NCBI GenBank assembly: GCA_017307285.1
Contig: JAFKFI010000088.1
Span: 1 to 51,383 of the forward strand
From: Alphaproteobacteria bacterium
GTDB taxonomy: Bacteria > Pseudomonadota > Alphaproteobacteria > Acetobacterales > Acetobacteraceae
Length of the DNA: 51,383 nucleotides
Reading direction: 5' to 3'
Below the pieces are notes generated by a model. The model was not told the DNA's origin. It did no database searches and saw only the letters and a list, made by a program, of their open reading frames with translations. Shown piece by piece: positions 16,545-25,423 of the stretch. Position 1 is the first letter of the stretch. Each line of letters begins with the position of its first letter. A program made the translations under genes and the position numbers.

Positions 16545-17756
16545 TCAGCGCTCCACCAGCGCGATGCGCGCGTTGTACCAGTTCATGAACAAGCTGATCG
16601 ACAGGCTGATGGTCAGGTACACGGCCATGATCACCGCGATCCCCTCGATCGCCTGTCCGGTCTGGTTGAGGGTCGTGTTGGCGACCGAGACGATGTCCTG
16701 GTAGCCGATCGCCACGGCCAGCGAGCTATTCTTCGTGAGGTTGAGATACTGGCTGGTCATCGGCGGGATGATGACGCGCATTGCCTGCGGCAGCACGATC
16801 TTGCGCAGGATGACGCCGTGGCGAAGGCCGAGCGCCCCCGCGGCTTCCCACTGGCCCTGCGGCACGGCCTGGATGCCGGCGCGCACGATCTCGCCGATAT
16901 AGGCGGCTGTGTAGATCACCAGGCCCATCAGCAGCGCGGTATATTCCGGCGTGACGGTCAGCCCGCCCGTGAAGTTGAAGCCGTGCAGCACCGGCTTGTC
17001 CCAGGCGAAGGGTGCGCCGAGAGCCGCCCAGACGATCACCGGGACAGCGATCACCAGAACCAACGCCACGGGCCAGACCCGCGGCTGCTCGCCGGTTGCC
17101 TCCTGTCGTTGTCGTGCCCGCCGCGACCAGGCGTAGGTCAGGACGATCCCGACGAGCAGCGCGACCGCCGCCCATGTGAAGGCCGGCCCCCAGACCAGCT
17201 CCGGCAATCGGATGCCGCGATTGGAGAGAAACACCGCGTCGCCGATCCGCAGGCTCTGGCGCGGTGCAGGCAATCCCTGCAGCAGCGCGTACCAGAACAG
17301 CAGCTGCAAGAGCAACGGGATGTCCCGCAGGCCCTCGACATAGACCGCCGCCAGCTTGGCGACGAGCCAGTTGCGCGACAGCCGGCCAACGCCGATCAAC
17401 GTCCCCAGGATCGTCGCCAGGACCACGCCGACCACGGCGACCTTCAATGTATTGAGAATGCCGACGAGCAGCGCATACCCATACGTGTCGACAGATGGGG
17501 TGTACGGGATCAGCGATTCGCCGATCGGGATGCTGGCCGCCTGAAAGAGGAAGTCGAACCCCGTGGCGATCCGTCTCGCCGCCAGATTGCGGTTGGTATT
17601 GGAGACCAGGTACCAGAAGAGCGCGACGACCAGCCCGACGATCAGGATTTGCCAGACGATGCTGCGGAGCACCGGGTCGGACCAACTGAGCCGCACCCGG
17701 CGGCGGGGCGGGGTTCTCGGCGCGGTCAGTCTCGGGTCGGCGGTGGCTCCCGACAT
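16545..17756 (-). CDS. aapQ: General L-amino-acid ABC transporter permease AapQ
   Basis: The second permease, about 403 residues. It contains GLRDIPLLLQLLFWYALLQ, the long loop region between the two halves (LTYAWSRRARQRQEATGEQ), and the EAA loop WEAAGALGLRHGVILRKIVLPQA. The start may be the ATG at 17756, with GGAGG 11 bases upstream, or the ATG at 17774. In known aap operons the order is aapJ-aapQ-aapM-aapP. Here the gene directly upstream is tyrS, so the periplasmic receptor AapJ is not encoded next to its partners. Confidence 0.92.
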   Translation of the reverse strand: MSGATADPRLTAPRTPPRRRVRLSWSDPVLRSIVWQILIVGLVVALFWYLVSNTNRNLAARRIATGFDFLFQAASIPIGESLIPYTPSVDTYGYALLVGILNTLKVAVVGVVLATILGTLIGVGRLSRNWLVAKLAAVYVEGLRDIPLLLQLLFWYALLQGLPAPRQSLRIGDAVFLSNRGIRLPELVWGPAFTWAAVALLVGIVLTYAWSRRARQRQEATGEQPRVWPVALVLVIAVPVIVWAALGAPFAWDKPVLHGFNFTGGLTVTPEYTALLMGLVIYTAAYIGEIVRAGIQAVPQGQWEAAGALGLRHGVILRKIVLPQAMRVIIPPMTSQYLNLTKNSSLAVAIGYQDIVSVANTTLNQTGQAIEGIAVIMAVYLTISLSISLFMNWYNARIALVER

Positions 17757-17789
17757 TCTCGGTGAGGCCTCCATCGCGGTGCGAATGCC

Positions 17790-17808
17790 ACCTGCGCTTT
17801 ACGCAGGT
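17790..17808. promoter_or_regulatory. Hairpin upstream of aapQ
   Basis: A perfect seven-base stem: ACCTGCG at 17790-17796 and CGCAGGT at 17802-17808, with loop CTTTA. It lies 34-52 bases upstream of the aapQ start, between tyrS and aapQ on the same strand. It could be a 5' leader structure or a tyrS-independent regulatory site. There is no T-tract. Confidence 0.3.
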
Positions 17809-17879
17809 CAGCCTTGCCCCACTGTGCGGCACGCCGCTCGGGAGATCAACGTGTCCGTCGCTGGTCCGGACGAGTGGAC

Positions 17880-19124
17880 TCAGACCGGGCGCACGAGCCG
17901 GTGATGCTTGCGCCCAGCCGAAAGCTTGATCGCGCCGTCCCGCAGATCGGCCGCCGCCACGAGGGTGTCTTCTTTCGCGACCGGCGCATCGTTGACGCGC
18001 GCTCCGCCGCCTCGGATCAGCCTGCGCGCCTCGCCGTTGCTCGCGGCGAGGCCGGAGAGGACGAATAGCCGGAACGCCGGGATGCCGGCGTCGAGGTCCG
18101 GGCGCGGCACGTCGATGCCGGGCAGCGCATTGGTGGCCTCGCCCGCCTCGAAGGCCAGGCGGGCGGCTTCGGCTGCCGCGGCGGCTTCAGCAGGTCCGTG
18201 GGCGAGCGCAGTGGCGGCGGTCGCGAGCACTTTTTTCGCCTCGTTGATCTCGGCCCCGCCCAGCCGTTCCAACCGGGCGATCTCCGCGAGATCGTGGTCG
18301 GTGAACAGCCTCAGGAATCGGCCCACGTCGCCGTCCTCGGTATTGCGCCAAAACTGCCAATAGTCGAATGGAGCGAGCCGGTCAGCCGTCAGCCAGATCG
18401 CGCCGCGCGCGGTCTTGCCCATCTTGGCGCCCGAGCTCGTGGTGATGAGCGGCGTGGTGAGGCCGAACACCTCCTTCGCCTCGGTGCGGCGTACCAAATC
18501 GACGCCCGAGACGATGTTACCCCACTGATCCGAGCCGCCCATCTGCAATCGCACGCCGAAGCGGCGGAACAGCTCGCGGAAATCGTAGCTCTGCAAGATC
18601 ATGTAGTTGAATTCGAGGAAGGTCAGCGGCTGCTCGCGGTCGAGCCGCAGCCGCACCGAGTCGAAGGTGAGCATCCGGTTGATGGTGAAATGCGTGCCGA
18701 TGTCGCGCAGCAGGTCGATATAATGGAGCGCGTCGAGCCAGTCCGCGTTGTTCGCCATCATCGCGTCCGATGGCCCGTCGCCGAAGCGCAGGAACGGCGT
18801 GAAGCAGCGGCGGATGCCGGCCATGTTGGCGGCGATCTGCGCGTCTGAGAGCATCTGTCGCGATTCGTCCCGACCCGATGGATCGCCGATCCGCGTCGTT
18901 CCGCCGCCCATCAGCACCACCGGCCGATGCCCATGCTTCTGCAGCAGCCGCAGCGCCATGATCTGCACCAGGCTGCCGACGTGCAGGCTATCGGCGGTGC
19001 AGTCGAAGCCGATATAGGCCGAGAGGGGACCCGCCTTCAGCGCCGCGTCGAGCGCGTCCGTATCGGTGCATTGGAACACGAAGCCTCGTTCGGTCGCTTC
19101 GTGGAGAAAATCGCTGGTCGGCAT
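17880..19124 (-). CDS. tyrS: Tyrosyl-tRNA synthetase
   Basis: A class I aminoacyl-tRNA synthetase of 414 residues that charges tRNA-Tyr. The HIGH-equivalent is LHVGS (residues 47-51) after [10 protein letters not shown], and the KMSKS-equivalent is KMGKT (234-238). Substrate-binding stretches are [26 protein letters not shown] and [11 protein letters not shown]. The C-terminal S4 RNA-binding domain ([27 protein letters not shown]) is complete. It is divergent from anmK, with only 59 bases between starts. I see no T-box or other riboswitch upstream. Confidence 0.96.
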   Translation of the reverse strand: MPTSDFLHEATERGFVFQCTDTDALDAALKAGPLSAYIGFDCTADSLHVGSLVQIMALRLLQKHGHRPVVLMGGGTTRIGDPSGRDESRQMLSDAQIAANMAGIRRCFTPFLRFGDGPSDAMMANNADWLDALHYIDLLRDIGTHFTINRMLTFDSVRLRLDREQPLTFLEFNYMILQSYDFRELFRRFGVRLQMGGSDQWGNIVSGVDLVRRTEAKEVFGLTTPLITTSSGAKMGKTARGAIWLTADRLAPFDYWQFWRNTEDGDVGRFLRLFTDHDLAEIARLERLGGAEINEAKKVLATAATALAHGPAEAAAAAEAARLAFEAGEATNALPGIDVPRPDLDAGIPAFRLFVLSGLAASNGEARRLIRGGGARVNDAPVAKEDTLVAAADLRDGAIKLSAGRKHHRLVRPV

Positions 19125-19183
19125 CGAGCCCTGCCTCGTATTCCCAATCGCGCGGGGGCTAGCACAGACGGAGCTTGGGCAAA

Positions 19184-20296
19184 ATGCTACGCACCATCGG
19201 GCTGATGAGCGGCACGTCGCTGGACGGGGTGGACGCGGCGTGGCTGGAGACCGACGGCGAGCGCGTCGACCGCTTCGGCCCGTGCCTCACCTTGCCTTAC
19301 GACGATGACTTCCGTCGGGCGCTGCGCCGGATTCTCGACCGAGCGCCCACGCTCACGGACGGCGATCCCGAGCTCGCCGATGTGGTGTCGCGGTTGACGG
19401 AGTATCACGCGCGCGCCGTCGAAAGCCTCGGTGAGACCGCCGATCTGATCGGATTCCACGGACAGACGATCCTCCATCAGCCCGGCCTGCGGCGGACTTG
19501 GCAGATCGGCGATGCCGAGTTGCTCGCGCGCCTGACCGGCATTCCGGTTGCTTGTGATTTCCGGCTGGCCGACGTCGCTGCGGGGGGGCAGGGGGCGCCT
19601 CTCGTGCCTGTCTACCACGCGGCATTGGCGGCCGATCTGCCGAAGCCGATCGCGGTGCTCAATATCGGCGGGGTGTCGAACGTCACTTGGCTGGGCGGCA
19701 ATGGAGAGGTCGTCGCCTTCGACACAGGGCCCGGCAATGGCCCACTGGATGACTGGATTTTCCGCCATACCGGCGCGGCATTCGATAGGGACGGCGCGCG
19801 GGCGGAGGCCGGACGGGCGGACGAGTTCGTGTTGGAGAGGCTGCTGGCGCATCCATATTTCGCCGCGCCGCCGCCGAAATCGCTGGACCGGCTGGATTTC
19901 GGTCAGTCGCTCGCGGGGAGTGGCATGGCGGCGCTATCCCCCGAGGACGGGGCCGCGACGCTGGTGGCGTTCATCGCAAGAGCCGTTGCTGCCGCATCGT
20001 TGCCGGAGCGTCCGGCGCGCTGGCTCGTGACCGGGGGCGGGCGGCGGAATCCGGCGATCATGCGAGCGCTGGCCGACGCGTTGGCGGCTCCGGTTGATGC
20101 CGTCGAAGCTGTCGAATGGGATGGCGACGCGCTGGAGGCCCAATGCTTCGGCTTTCTGGCGGCACGGGTCGCCGCAGGGCTGCCGCTGACCTATCCGAGC
20201 ACGACTGGCGTTGCCACGCCCCTTGCGGGCGGTCGGATCGCGAGGCCGCGACACGGTGGTGGCGGAATGAATTCCGCCCTACCAGTGCAATGGTAG
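19184..20296 (+). CDS. anmK: Anhydro-N-acetylmuramic acid kinase
   Basis: It converts anhydro-MurNAc from cell-wall turnover to MurNAc-6-phosphate in murein recycling. Family motifs are [16 protein letters not shown] at the N-terminus, [57 protein letters not shown] and [12 protein letters not shown]. The ATG at 19184 starts directly at the first strand; a TTG three codons earlier is less likely. About 370 residues, normal for the family. The final nine codons (MNSALPVQW) and the stop are read from a palindromic repeat, so the native C-terminus has been replaced or extended. Confidence 0.95.
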   Translation: MLRTIGLMSGTSLDGVDAAWLETDGERVDRFGPCLTLPYDDDFRRALRRILDRAPTLTDGDPELADVVSRLTEYHARAVESLGETADLIGFHGQTILHQPGLRRTWQIGDAELLARLTGIPVACDFRLADVAAGGQGAPLVPVYHAALAADLPKPIAVLNIGGVSNVTWLGGNGEVVAFDTGPGNGPLDDWIFRHTGAAFDRDGARAEAGRADEFVLERLLAHPYFAAPPPKSLDRLDFGQSLAGSGMAALSPEDGAATLVAFIARAVAAASLPERPARWLVTGGGRRNPAIMRALADALAAPVDAVEAVEWDGDALEAQCFGFLAARVAAGLPLTYPSTTGVATPLAGGRIARPRHGGGGMNSALPVQW

Positions 20297-20315
20297 GGCG
20301 GAATTCATTCCGCCA
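20260..20315. repeat. Perfect 25-base palindromic element overlapping the anmK 3' end
   Basis: The left arm at 20260-20284 and the right arm at 20291-20315 are exact reverse complements; the loop is GTGCAA (20285-20290). Each arm contains an inner palindrome GGCGGAAT-GA-ATTCCGCC, so alternative cruciforms are possible. It lies between convergent anmK and the alpha/beta hydrolase. There is no T-tract on either side, so it may act as a bidirectional terminator or be a REP-like element. The anmK TAG stop is inside the right arm (20294-20296). Confidence 0.9.
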
Positions 20316-20320
20316 AACTT

Positions 20321-20986
20321 TCAGTCGGCGGCGAGCGCCATCGAGCGGCGGGCGATCGCCTTGCCCACATGGTCTTCGACGGCCTCGGACACGGGATCGG
20401 CGTGGTTCGCGAACACGTGGTCGGCCCCCGCGAAGATGCGGTAATCGACGCGGACGTTCTTCTGGGTGTTCAGCTTGTCGACCAGCTTACGCACGGCCGG
20501 CTCCGGGACGAGTTCGTCCGAATCGCCGTGGATCATCAGCCCGCCACAGGGACAAGGGGCGAGGAAGCCGAAATCGTAGTGGTTCGCGGGCGGAGCCACG
20601 CTCACCCAGCCGGAAATCTCCGGCCGGCGCATCAGGACCTGCATTCCGATGAAGGCGCCGAAGGAATAGCCGGCGATCCAGAGCCCGCCCGAGTTCGGGT
20701 TGACCGCCTGCATCCAGTCGAGCGCCGCCGCGGCGTCGCCGATCTCGCCGATGCCGCCGTCGTAGCGGCCCTGGCTGCGTCCGACACCGCGGAAGTTGAA
20801 GCGCATCACCGAGCAGCCGAGCCGCTGGAAGGATTGATACATCGCATAGGTGATGCGGTTGTTCATCGTCCCGCCATGCAGCGGGTGTGGATGCAGGATC
20901 AGGGCGACCGGCGCACCGGTTTCCTTGGAATGGTGATAACGACCTTCTAGCCGGCCATCCGGCCCAGCGAACATTACCTCAGGCAT
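20321..20986 (-). CDS. Alpha/beta hydrolase (DLH/Tex30-like)
   Basis: A soluble serine hydrolase-fold protein of about 221 residues. Motifs are LILHPHPLHGGTMNN (oxyanion region), FNFRGVGRSQG, the nucleophile elbow GYSFGAFIG, MIHGDSDELVPEP with the acid residue, and GADHVFANH with the catalytic His. It lacks a signal peptide. The ATG at 20986 has GGAG four bases upstream; the open frame continues another 12 codons. The substrate is unknown. It is convergent with anmK and divergent from the cysteine desulfurase operon. Confidence 0.85.
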   Translation of the reverse strand: MPEVMFAGPDGRLEGRYHHSKETGAPVALILHPHPLHGGTMNNRITYAMYQSFQRLGCSVMRFNFRGVGRSQGRYDGGIGEIGDAAAALDWMQAVNPNSGGLWIAGYSFGAFIGMQVLMRRPEISGWVSVAPPANHYDFGFLAPCPCGGLMIHGDSDELVPEPAVRKLVDKLNTQKNVRVDYRIFAGADHVFANHADPVSEAVEDHVGKAIARRSMALAAD

Positions 20987-21335
20987 GGTGCTCCGAAACC
21001 CGTTTCCTGTCGCGTCCGACATTCCCGGCCTGGTCCGTGAAACCTGGGCCTTTGTCGGCTCCTGAACTCTGTCAACCCGCCCGTCGGAGTACCGTCGTAG
21101 TCGGCACCGTCCGACACATTTAGATGCACGATCCCGAACTTCAGCGAGCCACGCGATTTCTTGACCCGCTCCAGGGTAAAATCTAGCTTGCCACTCGGAC
21201 CAGGGCGGTGCCCGGACGGCTCCTCCACTTCTTTGTTTGGGCCGAAACGCTCCAACACGCGCCCGGCGTTGCTTCGGCGGGAACTATAAGTTCACCGTCC
21301 GGGCTTTCATAACGGAATTGTCGCATGGCTTTCAT
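20974..21335 (-). pseudogene. Possible degraded small reading frame upstream of the hydrolase
   Basis: On the minus strand a frame starts at ATG 21335 (MKAMRQFRYESPDGELIVPAEA). Near 21255 a second frame takes over (LERFGPNKEVEEPSG, then KLDFTLERVKKSRGSLKFGI and VHLNVSDGADYDGTP), ending at 20974. Joining them needs a one-base change. Both stretches look more protein-like than the shadows around them. I do not recognise a family, and the evidence is only codon pattern. Confidence 0.2.
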
Positions 21336-21482
21336 GTTTTTCCGTGGAACGAGGGGCGTCCCATGCTGGCGGGACGCGGATGCAAGACCATTTATCCGGT
21401 CGCCTTTTTGCAACTGTCGGTTGGGTTCTCGTCCTGCATTCCGCCTTGGTCGCGATTTGGCCGCACCGGGCTGCGCCAGCCG
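20987..21482. other. Largest interval without a confident gene
   Basis: About 500 bases separate the hydrolase start from the cysteine desulfurase start. It should hold two divergent promoters. Apart from the weak minus-strand frame described for 20974-21335, I see no RNA gene, strong hairpin or repeat. The plus-strand frame that could lengthen the desulfurase through 21237-21482 has no family similarity I can recognise. Confidence 0.5.
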
Positions 21483-22580
21483 ATGATCTATCTGGACGCC
21501 AACGCCTCGGAGGTGCTGCGGCCGGAAGCCCGCGCGGCGATGCTCGATGCTCTCGACCGGGACGGGAATCCCGCCTCGGTGCATGGCTCCGGCCGCGCGG
21601 CTCGCAAATTGCTGGAGGACGCGCGGGAGGCGATCGCCTCGCGGTTCGGTGGACGCTCGGCGGACCTCGTGTTCACCTCTGGCGGGACCGAGGCGGATGC
21701 ACTCGCCGTTCACGCGCTCGGCGCAGGCCGGCGGGTCGTCATCGGCGCCACCGAGCATGACGCGATCCGCGCCTCCGCCCCGGACGCGGCCGTGCTGCCT
21801 GTGGATATGGCGGGTGTGGCGGATCTCGCCGAACTCGAGCGGCTGTTGGCCGGTGGACCGCCATCCCTGGTCTGCCTGATGCTCGCCAACAATGAGACCG
21901 GCACGGTCCAACCGGTGGCCGAGGCGGCGGTGCTGTGCCGCAAGCACGGCGCGCTGCTCCACGTTGACGCGGTGCAGGCCGCCGGCCGCCTGCCGGTCAG
22001 CCTGGCCGCGATGGGGGTACACGCGATTGCGTTGTCGTCGCACAAGCTGGGTGGTCCGGCGGGAGCGGGGGCGCTGCTGCTGGCGCCCGATGTGGCGAGC
22101 ATTGCACCGCTGATGCGGGGCGGCGGGCAGGAGCGGGGCCGGCGCGGCGGCACCCCCTCCGTCGCGGCCATAGCCGGTTTTGCCGCCGCCGCCAGATGCG
22201 CCACCGAGGCCGATCGGCTGGCTCCGCTGCGGGACGCGATCGAGCACGCCGCGTTGGCGGAAGATGCGATCGTGTGTGGCGCCGGAGCGATGCGGCTGCC
22301 CAACACGACTTGCCTGGCGTTGCCCGGAGTGCGGGCCGATGCACAGGTCATCGCGCTCGATCTCGCCGGGTTCGCGGTCAGCGCGGGTGCCGCTTGCAGT
22401 TCCGGCAAGATCGGCGCCAGCCATGTGCTCGCCGCGATGGGATTGGGCGCGCTAGCCGGCCAGGCGATCCGGGTGTCGTTGCCTTGGAATGTCACTGAGC
22501 GGGACGTGGCGGCATTCATCGCCGCCTATCGCGACATGGCCGCCCGGCTGCGGCCGAGGCTCGCATCCGACGCCGCCTAG
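21483..22580 (+). CDS. Cysteine desulfurase family protein (first of a pair)
   Basis: A PLP-dependent class V aminotransferase-fold enzyme of 365 residues that removes sulfur from cysteine as a bound persulfide. H92 (ATEHDAI), the PLP lysine K188 (LSSHKLGGPAGAG) and the catalytic loop Cys C305 (SAGAACSSGKIGASHVL) are all present. NNETGTVQP and GGGQERGRRGGTPSVAAIAGF are typical. The ATG at 21483 lacks a clear ribosome-binding site but starts exactly at the conserved IYLDANA. It is 18 bases ahead of a second, more IscS-like desulfurase. Compared with IscS it has a shorter large domain. Confidence 0.92.
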   Translation: MIYLDANASEVLRPEARAAMLDALDRDGNPASVHGSGRAARKLLEDAREAIASRFGGRSADLVFTSGGTEADALAVHALGAGRRVVIGATEHDAIRASAPDAAVLPVDMAGVADLAELERLLAGGPPSLVCLMLANNETGTVQPVAEAAVLCRKHGALLHVDAVQAAGRLPVSLAAMGVHAIALSSHKLGGPAGAGALLLAPDVASIAPLMRGGGQERGRRGGTPSVAAIAGFAAAARCATEADRLAPLRDAIEHAALAEDAIVCGAGAMRLPNTTCLALPGVRADAQVIALDLAGFAVSAGAACSSGKIGASHVLAAMGLGALAGQAIRVSLPWNVTERDVAAFIAAYRDMAARLRPRLASDAA

Positions 22581-22597
22581 TCCCATATCGGGCGGCG

Positions 22598-23770
22598 ATG
22601 AACGGCGAACCCCCGATCTATCTCGATAACCAGGCAACGACCCGCTGCGATCCGCGCGTGCTCGCCGCCATGCTGCCGTGGTTCGCCGAGGAATACGGCA
22701 ACCCGCACAGCATCGAGCACGCGATGGGCCGCCGGTCGGAGGCGGCGGTCGAGGCGGCGCGTGCCGAGGTCGCGGCGCTGATCGGGGCCGAGCCCCGTGA
22801 GGTCGTCTTCACGTCCGGGGCGACCGAGAGCAACAACATCGCGATCAAGGGCGCGGCCCGCTTCGCGCGCGCCGGGGACAATGGGCGCCGCCGTATCGTG
22901 ACTGTCGCGACCGAGCACAAATGCGTGCTGGAATCGGTCGGCGACCTCGCCGCGGAGGGCTTCGAGCCGGTCTTCCTGCCGGTGGGCGAGGACGGGTTGC
23001 TCGAACCCGACCGGCTGCGCGACGCGCTGCGCACGCCGACGCTGCTGGTCAGCGTGATGGCAGTGAACAATGAGATCGGCGTGATCCAGGATATCTCCGC
23101 CCTGGTGGCAATCGCCAAGCAGGCGGGTGCCCTGTTTCACACTGACGCCGCACAGGCCGCCGGCAAGATCCCGCTCGATGCGGCCGATTGGGGCGTCGAC
23201 CTGCTCTCTCTGAGCGGCCACAAACTTTACGGCCCGAAAGGCGTGGGTGCGTTGTTCGTCCGCCGTCGCCCGCGCGTGCGTCTCTCGCCGCTGTTCTCGG
23301 GCGGTGGACAGGAGCGGGGGTTGCGTTCCGGGACGCTGCCGACGCCGCTGATCGTCGGGCTCGGCGAGGCCTGCCGGATTGCCCGTGCCGAGATGGTGGA
23401 GGAAGCGGGCCGTATCGGTGCGTTGCGCGACCGGCTGCTCGCGTATCTCACGGCGGCGATTCCCGGAATTCGTGTGAACGGCTCCATGCGAGCGCGCATT
23501 CCAGGCAACCTCAACCTGACCTTCCCCGGCATGAAGGCAGCCGAGCTGATGGCGCGGACGCCTGATCTCTGTCTCTCCACCGGCTCGGCCTGCTCTTCGG
23601 CGGAAATCGAGCCCTCCTATGTCCTGCGAGCACTCGGGATACCGGACAGCGAGGCCGCTCGCACCTTGCGTATCGGCATAGGACGCTTTACCTCCGCCGC
23701 CGACATCGATCGCGCCGCGGCGTCGCTCGCGGCGGTGCATGCGCTCAGTCCCACCCCTGCCGACGCCTGA
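22598..23770 (+). CDS. Cysteine desulfurase, IscS/NifS-like (second of a pair)
   Basis: A 390-residue cysteine desulfurase closer to IscS. Motifs are [37 protein letters not shown]107 (TEHKCVLE), PLP lysine K209 ([14 protein letters not shown]), [20 protein letters not shown] and catalytic C332 ([14 protein letters not shown]). It probably supplies persulfide sulfur to the ferredoxin/Fe-S machinery and to MnmA, encoded just downstream. The gap to the ferredoxin gene is 23 bases. No iscU, iscA, hscAB or sufBCD gene is present in this window. Confidence 0.93.
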   Translation: MNGEPPIYLDNQATTRCDPRVLAAMLPWFAEEYGNPHSIEHAMGRRSEAAVEAARAEVAALIGAEPREVVFTSGATESNNIAIKGAARFARAGDNGRRRIVTVATEHKCVLESVGDLAAEGFEPVFLPVGEDGLLEPDRLRDALRTPTLLVSVMAVNNEIGVIQDISALVAIAKQAGALFHTDAAQAAGKIPLDAADWGVDLLSLSGHKLYGPKGVGALFVRRRPRVRLSPLFSGGGQERGLRSGTLPTPLIVGLGEACRIARAEMVEEAGRIGALRDRLLAYLTAAIPGIRVNGSMRARIPGNLNLTFPGMKAAELMARTPDLCLSTGSACSSAEIEPSYVLRALGIPDSEAARTLRIGIGRFTSAADIDRAAASLAAVHALSPTPADA

Positions 23771-23793
23771 ACGAAAGCAGCCTCGCCGATGCC

Positions 23794-24132
23794 ATGCCCA
23801 TGCCACGGATGACCTTCATCGAGCGCGACGGCACCCGCCGCGAGGTCGAGGCGCCGCTTGGGCTGTCCGTCCTGGAGATCGCGCACAAGCACGGCATCGA
23901 CATCGAGGGCGCCTGCGAGGGGTCGCTGGCCTGCTCGACCTGCCATGTCATCGTCGATTCGTCCTGGTTCAAGAAGCTGTCGGAACCCACTGAGGACGAG
24001 GAGGACATGCTCGACCTCGCCTTCGGGCTCGAGCAAACTTCGCGGCTCGGCTGCCAGATCGTGATGACCCAGGCACTCGACGGTCTGGTCGTCCGGCTGC
24101 CGGCGGGCAGCCGGAACATGATGAACGGCTAG
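23794..24132 (+). CDS. 2Fe-2S ferredoxin, ISC/adrenodoxin type
   Basis: A 112-residue electron carrier. Cysteines C41, C47, C50 and C87 give the C-x5-C-x2-C...C pattern ([14 protein letters not shown] and LGCQIV) of ISC-type vertebrate-like ferredoxins. The acidic segment [15 protein letters not shown] is the partner-binding region seen in that class. Several in-frame ATGs exist at 23794, 23800 and 23809; I kept the first. The role is likely electron supply for Fe-S cluster assembly, given the upstream desulfurases. It ends two bases before mnmA. Confidence 0.92.
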   Translation: MPMPRMTFIERDGTRREVEAPLGLSVLEIAHKHGIDIEGACEGSLACSTCHVIVDSSWFKKLSEPTEDEEDMLDLAFGLEQTSRLGCQIVMTQALDGLVVRLPAGSRNMMNG

Positions 24133-24133
24133 G

Positions 24134-25285
24134 ATGCGAATCGTCGTCGCCATGTCCGGCGGCGTGGACAGCAGCACCGTGGCCGGGCTTCTGCACGAGG
24201 CTGGACACGATGTGGTCGGGATCACGCTGCAGCTCTACGACCACGGCGCGGCGACCGGAAAGAAGGGCGCGTGCTGTGCGGGGCAGGACATCCACGACGC
24301 CCGCCGTGTTGCCGATCATCTCGGGATCCCTCATTACGTCGTGGACGCCGAGGCGCGCTTCTCGCGCACGGTGATCGGCGCGTTCGCCAACAGCTACGCC
24401 CAGGGCGAAACGCCAGTGCCCTGCGTGCAGTGCAACATGGGGGTAAAATTCCCCGATCTGCTCGCGCTCGCACGCGATCTTGGCGCGGAGCGGCTGGCGA
24501 CAGGCCACTATGTGCGTCGCGTCGATGGCCCGGATGGACCCGAACTGCATCGCGCTGCCGATCCAGCGCGGGACCAGAGCTGGTTCCTGTTCGGCACCAC
24601 GCGCCAGCAGCTCGCCTTCAGCTTGTTTCCGCTTGGCGAGATGCCGTGCAAGGACGCGGTGCGCGCGGAGGCGGCGCGGCTCGGGCTGCCTGTCGCCGAG
24701 AAGGCGGACAGCCAGGACATCTGCTTCGTGCCTTCGGGCAACTATGCCGATCTGGTCTCCCGAGTGCGGCCGGACGCCGCCGAGCCCGGCGAGATCGTCA
24801 GCGGCGACGGGCGGGTGCTCGGTCGGCACGATGGAATCGCCCGCTTCACGGTGGGACAGGGCAAGCGCCTCGGCACTGCCGCATCCGATCATGGCCAGAA
24901 ACAGGTGGTGGTCGCCTTGGACGCAGGCCGGCGGCGCGTCGTCGTGGGTCCACGGACGACAGGTTCCCGCGTTGTCGCCGTGCGCGACGTCAACTGGCTG
25001 GTGCCATCCCCCGGCGAGGCCCTGCGCTGCGAGGTCAAGTTGCGCGCACGGGAACAGCCGCATCCCGCCTCGGTGCACGCGGCGGGCAATAGGGCCGAGG
25101 TCCGTCTCGACTTGCCGGCCTTGGCGGCGCCGGGGCAGGCCTGCGTGTTCTATGGGGGAGCCCGGGTACTCGGCGGCGGCTTCATTGATCGCCAGACTGA
25201 TGCAGCCGTCGGTGTTGACGCCTCCGGGGTGGCGGGGCTATCTCCCCGGCCTCTTCCGGCCGGTGGCGGCGTAGCTCAGCGGTAG
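24134..25285 (+). CDS. mnmA: tRNA 2-thiouridylase MnmA
   Basis: It installs the 2-thio group on U34 of Lys, Glu and Gln tRNAs using persulfide sulfur. The PP-loop is VAMSGGVDSST (residues 5-15). Catalytic C100 lies in PCVQCNMGVKF and the second catalytic C197 in SQDICFVPSG. HYVRRV, FLFGTT and VGQGKRLG are typical. The core ends near VLGGGFIDRQ; a tail of about 27 residues follows, and its last codons run into the tRNA gene. The TAG stop at 25283-25285 lies inside the tRNA D-arm. The gene follows the ferredoxin by one base and is the natural client of the upstream desulfurases. Confidence 0.95.
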   Translation: MRIVVAMSGGVDSSTVAGLLHEAGHDVVGITLQLYDHGAATGKKGACCAGQDIHDARRVADHLGIPHYVVDAEARFSRTVIGAFANSYAQGETPVPCVQCNMGVKFPDLLALARDLGAERLATGHYVRRVDGPDGPELHRAADPARDQSWFLFGTTRQQLAFSLFPLGEMPCKDAVRAEAARLGLPVAEKADSQDICFVPSGNYADLVSRVRPDAAEPGEIVSGDGRVLGRHDGIARFTVGQGKRLGTAASDHGQKQVVVALDAGRRRVVVGPRTTGSRVVAVRDVNWLVPSPGEALRCEVKLRAREQPHPASVHAAGNRAEVRLDLPALAAPGQACVFYGGARVLGGGFIDRQTDAAVGVDASGVAGLSPRPLPAGGGVAQR

Positions 25286-25339
25286 AGCAGGGGAATCATA
25301 ATCCCTTGGTCGGTGGTTCAAATCCGCCCGCCGCTACCA
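25265..25339 (+). tRNA. tRNA with CAU anticodon (Met elongator or Ile2)
   Basis: A complete cloverleaf with encoded CCA. The acceptor stem GGCGGCG (25265-25271) pairs with CGCCGCT (25329-25335), starting with a G-U pair. The D-stem is GCTC/GAGC. The anticodon stem GGGGA/TCCCT carries loop ATCATAA, with anticodon CAT at 25297-25299. The T-stem is GGTGG/CCGCC with loop TTCAAAT; the discriminator is A. The anticodon stem lacks the three consecutive G-C pairs at 29-31 of initiator tRNA. Elongator Met and lysidine-modified Ile2 cannot be told apart by eye. The mnmA reading frame ends 21 bases inside the gene. Confidence 0.93.
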
Positions 25340-25423
25340 ACCGGATCATTACACGAACACTCGCTGGAATACCGGGTCCAGCCGGACGTCTACGCGGGGC
25401 AACATTCCGCGCAGGACGCTCCG

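Noticed and set aside
21237-21482. An N-terminal extension of the first cysteine desulfurase
   Set aside because: The extra 82 residues have no family similarity I can recognise, and the conserved IYLDANA starts at ATG 21483.
22577-23806. A 409-codon open frame opposite the second cysteine desulfurase
   Set aside because: Its composition is shadow-like (Arg, Gly, His, Gln) with no recognisable motif. The plus-strand enzyme has all catalytic residues.
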